From an uncultured Parabacteroides sp. (GTDB lineage Bacteria > Bacteroidota > Bacteroidia > Bacteroidales > Tannerellaceae), in contig CAAGLQ010000011.1 in assembly GCA_900770835.1 (NCBI GenBank), positions 1 to 9,815 of the forward strand: a stretch of DNA of 9,815 bases, in the 5' to 3' direction. A model generated the notes under the pieces. The model was given only the letters and a program-made list of their open reading frames with translations, ran no database searches and had not been told where the DNA came from. Of this stretch, positions 1 to 6,200 are shown one piece after another. The position numbers were made by a program, and so were the translations under genes. Each line of letters opens with the position of its first letter. The first letter of the stretch is position 1.

Positions 1-232
1 CAATGAGCCTTGCTACGTCCATATCCATCTCGTGCAATGCGACGAGCGGCTCACGTTTGAGATCGAGAACCGGGTGTTTGAGCACGCCAAGCCCGATTCC
101 AAGCGGATGGGTATTGAGAATTGTCGGCGTCGGCTCTCGCTGCTCTATCCCGACCGCTATCGGTTGGATGTGGGTCCCGGTGAGGGTCAAACATTCCGTG
201 TGAAACTTGAATTGCAATCCAATGCGCTATGA
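1..232 (+). CDS. LytS/YehU-type sensor histidine kinase, C-terminal end (partial)
   Basis: The frame is open from the window edge (first full codon at 2) to TGA at 230-232, giving the last 76 residues of a larger protein. The stretch KRMGIENCRRRLSLLYP followed by a strand-like ending (GQTFRVKLEL) matches the end of the HATPase_c ATP-binding domain in LytS/YehU kinases, where GIGLxNxxxRLxLLY is the usual form. Here the first glycine of that motif is Arg and its Leu is Ile, a mild divergence. Such kinases are membrane sensors that autophosphorylate on His and pass phosphate to a LytTR response regulator. That partner gene follows directly, its ATG overlapping this stop as ATGA, which implies translational coupling. 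The sensor and membrane domains lie outside the window, so the stimulus cannot be inferred. Confidence 0.85.
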   Translation, partial: NEPCYVHIHLVQCDERLTFEIENRVFEHAKPDSKRMGIENCRRRLSLLYPDRYRLDVGPGEGQTFRVKLELQSNAL

Positions 233-785
233 TGAAGTGTATAGCTATCGATGACGAGCCGATCGCGCTGCGCATTATCAGTGAGTATTGCCAGCGGCAT
301 GTTGCTTGATTTTCACAACCGCCTATGCGCACTATGCGTTGGAGGGATTTGAGGTGAATGCCGTCGATTTTCTTCATAAGCCCTATTTCTATGAGCGCTT
401 CAACCGGGCGATCCAGAAGGCGGAGCAATGGCTTCGGATGCACGATCTGTTGCGAGCGGCCTATGCCGATACCCGTCAGTTGATTCTGAAGTCGGATTAC
501 AAGAATGTGGCAATCCCGATTGATACGATCTGCTACATTGAGTCGATCGACAATTACGTCAAGGCCCATCTGACCGACGGCTCCACCGTGCTCTCCAAGA
601 TCACGCTGCGCAGCGTAGAGGAGCAGTTGCCGCAAGGGGAGTTCATCCGGATTCACCGCTCATTTGTTGTGCCACGCAGCCGGATACTCTCTTTTACACG
701 CACGGAGGTTACCCTCTCCAAATGCAACAAGACACTGCCCATCGGCAAGAAATATGTCGATCAGGTGATGAAGCTATTAGCGTAA
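229..785 (+). pseudogene. LytTR-family response regulator, disrupted by internal deletion and frameshift
   Basis: Reading from ATG 229 (or the second ATG at 232) gives a normal receiver start, MMKCIAIDDEPIALRIISEY, with the acidic pocket D8-D9, but it stops at TGA 307-309 after 26 codons. From about 288 a different frame continues the same protein: the late receiver (LIFTTAYAHY, then VDFLHKPYFY with the conserved Lys-Pro), followed by a complete LytTR DNA-binding domain (about 480-780, with CYIESIDNYVKAH and FIRIHRSFVV) to TAA at 783-785. Against a normal regulator of about 240 residues, some 50 residues are missing, including the LDxxM segment with the phosphorylated Asp. The change is out of frame by one base (missing length 3n+1). 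The word at 289-300 reads Cys-Gln-Arg-His in the first frame and fits Pro-Ala-Ala-Cys in the second. A 165-residue LytTR fragment could in principle start at TTG 288. An assembly collapse is the main alternative to a true mutation. Confidence 0.85.
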
Positions 786-801
786 TCTCTCGTTCGTTGC
801 G

Positions 802-1179
802 TTAAAAATGCAGGGTCACCTCTTTCCCGAACGGTGCTAACGACAGTCCGGCCATCTTGAAATGCTGCTTGGCGAACGGAATGCCAATGATGGTGATGAA
901 CAGCAATACACCGAAGAAAAGGTGCATCAAGCAGGCCCAGAGACCGCCAAAGATAATCCATATCAGGTTCAACGGGATGCGAATGCAGCCGACGGGACAA
1001 TCTGTATCTTTCACCTCCGCCCCGAACGGCCAGAGGCACAACAGACCGATCTTGAAAGTTTGCAACGCCACGGGAATACCGATGATCGTGATGGCCAAGG
1101 CCAAGCTTCCCGTGAAATAACCGATGGCGGCCTCCAAGCCCCCGAAGAGCCACCACAATAAGTTTCCAATAATACGCAT
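802..1179 (-). CDS. YccF-type inner-membrane protein (two tandem YccF domains)
   Basis: This is a 125-residue hydrophobic protein. Two repeats of the same unit are visible: a hydrophobic helix, then ITIIGIPVALQTFK...LWPFG (about residues 28-53) and ITIIGIPFAKQHFK...LAPFG (about 95-118). The IIGIP and PFG signatures identify the YccF (DUF307) family of integral membrane proteins, whose function is not established. Several membrane segments are expected. I placed the start at ATG 1177-1179 because MRIIGNLLWWLFGG is where family members begin; the frame stays open upstream, but that extension lies antisense to the neighbouring gene and has no family character. The gene converges on the broken regulator with only 16 bases between the stops and no clear terminator hairpin there. 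It is divergent from the histidine-rich gene. Confidence 0.85.
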   Translation of the reverse strand: MRIIGNLLWWLFGGLEAAIGYFTGSLALAITIIGIPVALQTFKIGLLCLWPFGAEVKDTDCPVGCIRIPLNLIWIIFGGLWACLMHLFFGVLLFITIIGIPFAKQHFKMAGLSLAPFGKEVTLHF

Positions 1180-1217
1180 ATCTTTATCGCTAAGTTTACC
1201 AATATGATTATTTCGCA

Positions 1218-1225
1218 CGAAGGTA
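1218..1225 (-). promoter_or_regulatory. Possible -7 element for the YccF gene
   Basis: On the minus strand the bases read TACCTTCG, close to the Bacteroidetes -7 consensus TAnnTTTG. The element lies about 40 bases upstream of the YccF start codon. No TTTG-like -33 box is visible at the expected distance, so this is a weak call. Confidence 0.35.
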
Positions 1226-1275
1226 CATATTCTGCGTTGATTAGGCGTTATCTCATCCCATTTTTTATGGTGTGA

Positions 1276-1306
1276 TCTGGCCATGTGGAAAAAAACGCTA
1301 TCTTCG
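1276..1306 (+). promoter_or_regulatory. Probable promoter of the histidine-rich protein/receptor operon
   Basis: TATCTTCG at 1299-1306 matches the Bacteroidetes -7 form TAnnTTTG with one change. A weak -33 candidate, TCTG at 1276-1279, sits 19 bases upstream, the usual spacing. Transcription would begin around 1312, downstream of the only early GTG (1285) of the following gene, which bears on where that gene starts. Confidence 0.5.
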
Positions 1307-1332
1307 CACCCGAAATTAAGGATTGGACTGTT

Positions 1333-1686
1333 TTGCGTAATTTGCTGCGGACATACTTGCGCTTGTTCTTGCCGTTGCTGTTTATCACCTATTACAGCTG
1401 CGTCTCGTTCTTTACGCACGTCCATATCGAGCAGGGAACAACCATTGTGCATGCCCATCCCTTTGCCGCTTCGGATGGAGGAGCAGGGCATCAGCACGGT
1501 TCGTTGGCTGAGATCCAGCTGTATCATGTGCTCTCGACGATCGTAGCTGCCGATGGTGCGATCCATCCGTTGCAGTTGCAGTATATGGCTACACAAGTAG
1601 CCGAACTGTCAGAGTCGCTTGTCTATCCAACCCACTTGCAAGCGATTGTCGGCCGACTCTATCTCCGTGCGCCACCCACTTGCTAA
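1333..1686 (+). CDS. Small histidine-rich, membrane-anchored or secreted protein
   Basis: I recognise the style (a Bacteroidetes-specific small protein found beside TonB receptors) but no characterised function. From TTG 1333 it is 117 residues. It has one hydrophobic segment at about 8-27 (LRLFLPLLFITYY), which would be a signal peptide or anchor, then histidine pairs THVH (29, 31), VHAHP (40, 42) and GHQH (53, 55), and a helical-looking tail ending RAPPTC. The His-x-His pairs suggest binding of a transition metal in the periplasm; this is inference. No ATG exists in frame. GTG 1285 would extend it to 133 residues but lies upstream of the predicted transcription start, so I prefer TTG 1333; TTG 1342 is also possible. 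The receptor gene follows after 94 bases with no clear terminator or strong promoter, so the two are probably co-transcribed. Confidence 0.65.
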   Translation: MRNLLRTYLRLFLPLLFITYYSCVSFFTHVHIEQGTTIVHAHPFAASDGGAGHQHGSLAEIQLYHVLSTIVAADGAIHPLQLQYMATQVAELSESLVYPTHLQAIVGRLYLRAPPTC

Positions 1687-1730
1687 CCTTAACCCTTACA
1701 GGGGATCGAGTCAATTTATCATTTATTTTC

Positions 1731-1748
1731 AATCAATTCAATCAATTA
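1731..1748 (+). repeat. Short tandem repeat, two 9-base units
   Basis: AATCAATTC is followed at once by AATCAATTA in the AT-rich leader ahead of the receptor gene. It ends 32 bases before the ATG. It may affect leader structure or be chance in an AT-rich stretch; no function can be assigned. Confidence 0.4.
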
Positions 1749-1780
1749 GGGGCGGAATAACTCCGTCTCTCAGTCATATT

Positions 1781-4084
1781 ATGAACAAGACATTATTATC
1801 TATCTTGTTGTGGCTTTGCTGTGTCTTGACGGTGGCAAACGCAGAAGAGCACAACGCAATCAATCCTTCCGATGCGAACATCGTGGGGCATATTATCGAC
1901 AAAAAAACGGGTGAGCACCTCTCTTTCATCAATATTTATCTGAAAGGGACCACCATAGGTACAATGACCGATGCGACCGGTCATTATTATTTGAAGAACT
2001 TGCCTGAAGGGGAGTTTACCCTGGTCATGAAGGCATTGGGCTATCAGACCCTTGAGCAGCAGGTGAAACTGAAACGAGGCAAGACCTTGGAGATCAACTT
2101 TGAGGCGGTGGAGGATGCTGTCTCTTTGGATGGCGTGGTGGTTTCAGCCAACCGCAACGAGACGACGCGACGGATGGCACCATCTTTGGTGAATGTGTTG
2201 GATAGCAAGACCTTTGAGACGGCTCATGCTACCTCCTTGGCTGATGGATTGAACTTTCAGCCGGGTGTGCGCGTGGAGAACAATTGCCAGAATTGCGGTT
2301 TTCAGCAGGTGCGTATCAATGGTTTGGAGGGGCCTTACACACAGATCTTGGTGGATAGCCGACCGATCTTTAGTGCCTTGACCGGTGTGTATGGCCTGGA
2401 GCAGATTCCGGCGAATATGATCGAGCGGGTAGAGGTGATGCGTGGAGGTGGCTCGGCGCTGTTCGGCTCCTCCGCAATTGCCGGAACGATCAATATCATT
2501 ACCAAGGAGCCCTTGCGAAACTCGGCGCAGTTGGCTCACTCGCTGACGATGGTAGGAGGAAGCCGACCGGATAACAATACCACATTCAATGCTTCGTTAG
2601 TGACCGACAACCACAAGGCGGGCGTTTACCTGTTTGGACAGGGACGGCATCGGTCTGCATACGATGATGACGGAGATGGCTACACGGAGTTAGGTAAATT
2701 GGAGGCGAAGACACTGGGCTTTCGCTCTTATTTGAAAACCAGCAACTATGCCAAGCTGACCTTTGAATATCACAACATCAGCGAGTTCCGTCGGGGTGGA
2801 AACCTGTTGGATCTGCCGCCTCATGAGACAGACATTACGGAGCAAACCGATCACCAGATCAACGGGGGCGGATTGAAGCTTGATCTTTTTTCCAAGAACG
2901 AGCATCATCGCCTGAGTGTTTATACCTCCGCACAGCATACCAAGAGGCAGAGTTATTATGGAGCGGGACATGACCCCAACGCTTACGGCAGCACCACGGA
3001 TATGACTTTTGTGGGTGGCTCGCAATACAATTATGAGTCGGATCGCTGTCTTTTCTTGCCCGCTACCTTTACGGGTGGTATGGAGTATAGCTACGACGAT
3101 TTGCAAGACCGCATGTTAGGATATAACCGAACCATCTCGCAAACGGTACATATCGGGAGCCTTTTCGCCCAGAACGAGTGGAAGAACCATTATTGGAGTT
3201 TGTTGATTGGTGGCCGTTTGGACAAGCATAACTTGATGGATCATGTGATCTTTAGCCCGCGTGCTAACTTGCGCTACAACCCGACCGATGACGTAAACTT
3301 GCGTCTCTCTTATTCGAGTGGTTTCCGTGCGCCCCAAGCTTTCGACGAGGACTTGCATGTTACGGCCGTAGGTGGCGATGTTGCCTTGATTCGACTCTCA
3401 CCCAGTTTGAAGGAGGAGAAGTCGCAGAGCCTGAGTGCCTCTGCCGATCTGTATCGCCGCTTTGGTGCCGTGCAGGTCAATTTCTTGGTGGAGGGATTCT
3501 ATACCGACTTAAGGGATGTTTTCATCTTGGAGGAGATGGGCCGAGACGAGGAGGGTAACCTGCTGTTAGAGCGACGCAACGGTAAGGGAGCGAATGTGAT
3601 GGGTATCAACCTGGAGGGAAAGATGGCATACGCCTGGTTGCAGCTGCAAGCGGGAGCTACCTTCCAGCGTAGCCGCTATAAAGAGCCGGAACAGTGGAGC
3701 GATAACCCGAATATTGAGCCACAGAAGAAGATGTTCCGCTCGCCGGATTGTTATGGCTATTTCACGGCTACACTCACGCCGGTGAATCGCTTTACCGCAG
3801 CCTTGACGGGAACCTATACAGGTTCAATGCTCGTGCAGCACTTCGCTGGCTATGTGCCGGAGGATCGGGAGGAAACCACCCCTCGCTTTTTTGATATGCA
3901 AGTAAAGTTGGCGTATGACATTCCGTTGGCGCAGGCGTTCACGTTGCAACTCAATGGGGGAGTGCAGAACCTATTCAATTCCTATCAGTCTGATTTTGAT
4001 AAAGGAGCGAATCGAGATGCCGGATATATCTATGGTCCAAGTACCCCTCGCAGTTTCTTTGTTGGCTGTAAGATTAGTTATTGA
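1781..4084 (+). CDS. TonB-dependent outer-membrane receptor with N-terminal carboxypeptidase-like domain
   Basis: This 767-residue protein imports a scarce ligand across the outer membrane using TonB/ExbBD energy. Residues 1-21 are a signal peptide, with likely cleavage after ANA. Residues about 33-110 form a carboxypeptidase D regulatory-like beta domain (GHIIDKKTGEHLSFINIYLKG, then TDATGHYYLKNLPEGEF), common in Bacteroidetes receptors. A TonB-box-like stretch follows at about 116-125 (LDGVVVSANR). The plug runs to about residue 240 and contains NCQNCGF (C169, C172), RINGLEG, and IERVEVMRGGGSALFG through INIITKEP. The remainder is a beta barrel ending in an aromatic residue (SFFVGCKISY). An EF-hand-like acidic loop, DDDGDGYTE, lies at 295-303. 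ATG 1781 is chosen because the signal peptide begins there; the frame is open further upstream without family character. The plug resembles siderophore, heme or metal-complex receptors rather than SusC glycan receptors, and no SusD partner is present. The histidine-rich upstream gene favours a metal-related ligand, which is inference. Confidence 0.9.
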   Translation: MNKTLLSILLWLCCVLTVANAEEHNAINPSDANIVGHIIDKKTGEHLSFINIYLKGTTIGTMTDATGHYYLKNLPEGEFTLVMKALGYQTLEQQVKLKRGKTLEINFEAVEDAVSLDGVVVSANRNETTRRMAPSLVNVLDSKTFETAHATSLADGLNFQPGVRVENNCQNCGFQQVRINGLEGPYTQILVDSRPIFSALTGVYGLEQIPANMIERVEVMRGGGSALFGSSAIAGTINIITKEPLRNSAQLAHSLTMVGGSRPDNNTTFNASLVTDNHKAGVYLFGQGRHRSAYDDDGDGYTELGKLEAKTLGFRSYLKTSNYAKLTFEYHNISEFRRGGNLLDLPPHETDITEQTDHQINGGGLKLDLFSKNEHHRLSVYTSAQHTKRQSYYGAGHDPNAYGSTTDMTFVGGSQYNYESDRCLFLPATFTGGMEYSYDDLQDRMLGYNRTISQTVHIGSLFAQNEWKNHYWSLLIGGRLDKHNLMDHVIFSPRANLRYNPTDDVNLRLSYSSGFRAPQAFDEDLHVTAVGGDVALIRLSPSLKEEKSQSLSASADLYRRFGAVQVNFLVEGFYTDLRDVFILEEMGRDEEGNLLLERRNGKGANVMGINLEGKMAYAWLQLQAGATFQRSRYKEPEQWSDNPNIEPQKKMFRSPDCYGYFTATLTPVNRFTAALTGTYTGSMLVQHFAGYVPEDREETTPRFFDMQVKLAYDIPLAQAFTLQLNGGVQNLFNSYQSDFDKGANRDAGYIYGPSTPRSFFVGCKISY

Positions 4085-4109
4085 TTCCAAACAGGCGGAA
4101 AAAACGCGA

Positions 4110-4140
4110 TTGGCTATTCCAATTATAATATGTATCTTCG
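4110..4140 (+). promoter_or_regulatory. Probable promoter of the DUF4290-murA-rimM gene run
   Basis: TATCTTCG at 4133-4140 fits the Bacteroidetes -7 element TAnnTTTG with one change. TTGG at 4110-4113 lies 19 bases upstream as a plausible -33 box. The element is 20 bases ahead of the DUF4290 start and separates this gene run from the receptor gene, whose stop is at 4084. Confidence 0.55.
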
Positions 4141-4160
4141 CGGTTAAACAAATTGTGAGC

Positions 4161-4865
4161 ATGAAATATAATACAGAAGAGAAGCGATTGGCATTGCCGG
4201 ATTATGGTCGCAATATCCAGAATATGGTCGATCATTGCTTGACGATCGCTGACCGAGAGGAGCGCACACGTTGCGCCAATACGATTATTAGCATAATGGG
4301 TAACATGTTCCCTCACTTGCGGGACGTGAATCACTTCAAACATATATTGTGGGATCATTTAGCGATTATGTCTGACTTTCAGTTAGACATAGACTATCCG
4401 TATGAAGTCATCAAGAAGGAAGAGCTTTTTGTTCGTCCGCAGTGCTTGCCTTATCCTAAGAATGACATCCGCTATCGTCATTATGGCAAGACCATGGAGT
4501 TGATGATCAACGAGGCGGGCAAAATGGAGGAAGGACCGATGCGAGATCGTTTGGTGCAGTTGCTGGCTACTCACTTGAAATTGGATTACCTGTTATGGAA
4601 TAAGGATTCGGTGGATGACGAGAAGATCCTCAAGGATCTGTCCGAGATGTCGGGACGGAGGATCACGCTGAACCCCGATCAAATCAAGTTGATGGAGGGA
4701 CGGGAGTTGATGCGTATCTGCAACGGTAATGCAGCGAAGAATATCTCGCAGGCAGCCAAGCAGTCGAACGCCAAGAAAAACCAAGGTGGTGGCATGAAGA
4801 ACCAGCCGAACGCCATGAAGAAGAATCAGAATAATCCGAATAAAAAACAGGCGAAGAAGCAGTAA
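4161..4865 (+). CDS. DUF4290 family protein with basic Asn/Lys-rich tail
   Basis: This 234-residue soluble protein begins MKYNTEEKRLALPDYGRNIQ, the typical opening of the Bacteroidetes-specific DUF4290 family, whose function is not known. The first 185 or so residues look helical and conserved (HCLTIADREERTRCANTII, then HILWDHLAIMSDFQLDIDYP). The last 45 residues (4728-4862) are low-complexity and strongly basic, made of Lys, Asn, Gln, Ala and Gly with short repeats such as NAKKNQ and NAMKKNQ. They are probably disordered and could bind nucleic acid or an acidic surface, which is inference. There is no signal peptide or membrane segment. The start is ATG 4161, since the open frame upstream is antifamily sequence inside the receptor gene. 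Its stop overlaps the murA start (TAATG), which implies coupled translation and a conserved partnership in dosage. Confidence 0.85.
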   Translation: MKYNTEEKRLALPDYGRNIQNMVDHCLTIADREERTRCANTIISIMGNMFPHLRDVNHFKHILWDHLAIMSDFQLDIDYPYEVIKKEELFVRPQCLPYPKNDIRYRHYGKTMELMINEAGKMEEGPMRDRLVQLLATHLKLDYLLWNKDSVDDEKILKDLSEMSGRRITLNPDQIKLMEGRELMRICNGNAAKNISQAAKQSNAKKNQGGGMKNQPNAMKKNQNNPNKKQAKKQ

Positions 4866-6175
4866 TGAGCTCGTTTGTAATAGAGGGTGGTCGCCGTTTA
4901 TCAGGTGAGATTGTTCCGCAGGGGGCGAAGAATGAGGCATTAGAGGTGATCTGTGCAACGCTGTTGACAGCGGAGCGGGTGACCATTCACAATGTCCCTG
5001 ACATCTTGGACGTGAACAACCTGATCTCGTTGCTTCGTGATATGGGAGTGAAGGTAGATCGGCTCTCGGCGAGTAGCTATGCGTTTCAAGCGGATAAGGT
5101 GGATCTGAGTTATTTGGAAACACCTGATTTTTTGCGTAAGAGCGGAAGTCTCAGAGGATCGGTGATGATTGTCGGGCCTTTGGTCGCTCGTTATGGGCAG
5201 GCATTGATTCCCAAACCGGGAGGCGACAAGATTGGTCGCCGTCGTTTAGACACTCATTTCGTGGGTATTCAAAAGTTGGGTGCTTGTTTTCGCTATGATC
5301 CTGTTCGGCAATTATATGAAATAAAGAGTGACCATCTGCAAGGTACGTATATGCTTTTGGATGAGGCTTCAGTGACAGGAACGGCTAATATCTTGATGGC
5401 TTCGGTCTTAGCCGATGGGGTGACTACAATTTACAATGCGGCTTGCGAGCCTTATCTGCAACAGCTTTCGACGATGTTGAACCGTATGGGGGCCAAGATC
5501 TCAGGTGTAGGTTCGAACTTGTTGACTATTGAGGGAGTCGATGCCTTGCATGGCACGACTCACACCATCTTGCCAGATATGATTGAGGTTGGTAGCTTTA
5601 TTGGTATGGCGGCCATGACTGGTTCTGAGATTACCATTAAGGATACAGGCTATGCAAATTTAGGCATTATCCCCCATGCGTTTCGTCGGTTAGGCATCAC
5701 AGTGGAGCAACGGGGCGATGATATTTATATCCCTCGTCATGAGTCGTATGAGATCGATACTTTCATTGATGGATCTATCATGACTATTGCTGATGCGCCT
5801 TGGCCGGGATTGACACCGGATTTGTTGAGCGTTTTTTTGGTGGTTGCTACACAGGCTGTCGGTAGCGTGTTGATTCATCAAAAGATGTTTGAGAGCCGTT
5901 TGTTCTTCGTGGATAAGTTGATTGATATGGGGGCACAGATTATTTTGTGCGATCCACACAGAGCTACGGTGATTGGCTTAGGCAATCGGTTTAAGCTGAG
6001 AGGTTCAACGATGGTCTCGCCGGATATTCGCGCTGGAATCGCTTTGTTGATCGCCGCGATGAGTGCGGAGGGCAAGAGCGTTATTCATAATATTGACCAG
6101 ATCGACCGCGGTTATCAAAATATTGATAAACGATTAAATCAGATTGGTGCGCACATTGAGCGTATCATCCGATAA
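4865..6175 (+). CDS. murA: UDP-N-acetylglucosamine 1-carboxyvinyltransferase (Asp-type active site)
   Basis: MurA transfers enolpyruvate from PEP to UDP-GlcNAc, the first committed step of peptidoglycan synthesis in the cytoplasm. The protein has 436 residues, slightly longer than the 419 of E. coli. The EPSP-synthase-like fold shows the substrate-binding K22-N23 (PQGAKNEAL), LRGSVMIVGPLVARYGQA (96-113), and the flexible catalytic loop PGGDKIGRRRLDTHF beginning at 118. Asp121 stands where E. coli has Cys115. Asp319 in PGLTPD corresponds by position to the catalytic Asp305 of E. coli. Asp at the loop position is known from Mycobacterium and Chlamydia enzymes, which remain active but escape fosfomycin alkylation. 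No frame break is seen. The gene is coupled to DUF4290 upstream and lies 25 bases ahead of rimM. AroA is excluded by the loop and the MurA-specific motifs. Confidence 0.95.
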   Translation: MSSFVIEGGRRLSGEIVPQGAKNEALEVICATLLTAERVTIHNVPDILDVNNLISLLRDMGVKVDRLSASSYAFQADKVDLSYLETPDFLRKSGSLRGSVMIVGPLVARYGQALIPKPGGDKIGRRRLDTHFVGIQKLGACFRYDPVRQLYEIKSDHLQGTYMLLDEASVTGTANILMASVLADGVTTIYNAACEPYLQQLSTMLNRMGAKISGVGSNLLTIEGVDALHGTTHTILPDMIEVGSFIGMAAMTGSEITIKDTGYANLGIIPHAFRRLGITVEQRGDDIYIPRHESYEIDTFIDGSIMTIADAPWPGLTPDLLSVFLVVATQAVGSVLIHQKMFESRLFFVDKLIDMGAQIILCDPHRATVIGLGNRFKLRGSTMVSPDIRAGIALLIAAMSAEGKSVIHNIDQIDRGYQNIDKRLNQIGAHIERIIR

Positions 6176-6189
6176 GAAGCCATTAGAAA

Positions 6190-6200
6190 TTGGAGGAGTT
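6190..6200 (+). promoter_or_regulatory. Strong Shine-Dalgarno-like site before rimM
   Basis: TTGGAGGAGTT directly precedes ATG 6201. GGAGGAG lies 2-8 bases from the start. Most genes of this window lack a recognisable Shine-Dalgarno sequence, as is usual in Bacteroidetes, so this one stands out and supports the start at 6201 over upstream alternatives in the same frame. Confidence 0.5.

Noticed and set aside
288..309. Programmed ribosomal frameshift in the response regulator
   Set aside because: A frameshift would join the two frames but would not restore the missing segment of about 50 residues, and no slippery heptamer is seen.
51..656. Long open frame on the minus strand across the kinase/regulator region (201 codons)
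   Set aside because: It lies antisense to clear kinase and LytTR coding sequence and its translation shows no family pattern.
786..801. Bidirectional terminator between the convergent genes
   Set aside because: Only 16 bases lie between the stops, and I see no convincing inverted repeat with a T-run.
1180..1596. Upstream extension of the YccF reading frame
   Set aside because: YccF homology starts at the ATG at 1177-1179; the extension is antisense to the histidine-rich gene and has no recognisable features.
1619..1780. Upstream extension of the receptor gene
   Set aside because: It precedes a clean signal peptide beginning at 1781 and overlaps the end of the histidine-rich gene in another frame.
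3915..4160. Longer form of the DUF4290 protein
   Set aside because: The extra part overlaps the receptor barrel in another frame, and family homology begins exactly at ATG 4161, after a promoter-like element.
5216..5230. MurA as an inactivated enzyme because the Cys is missing
   Set aside because: Asp at this position is compatible with activity in known MurA enzymes, and the other key residues are intact.
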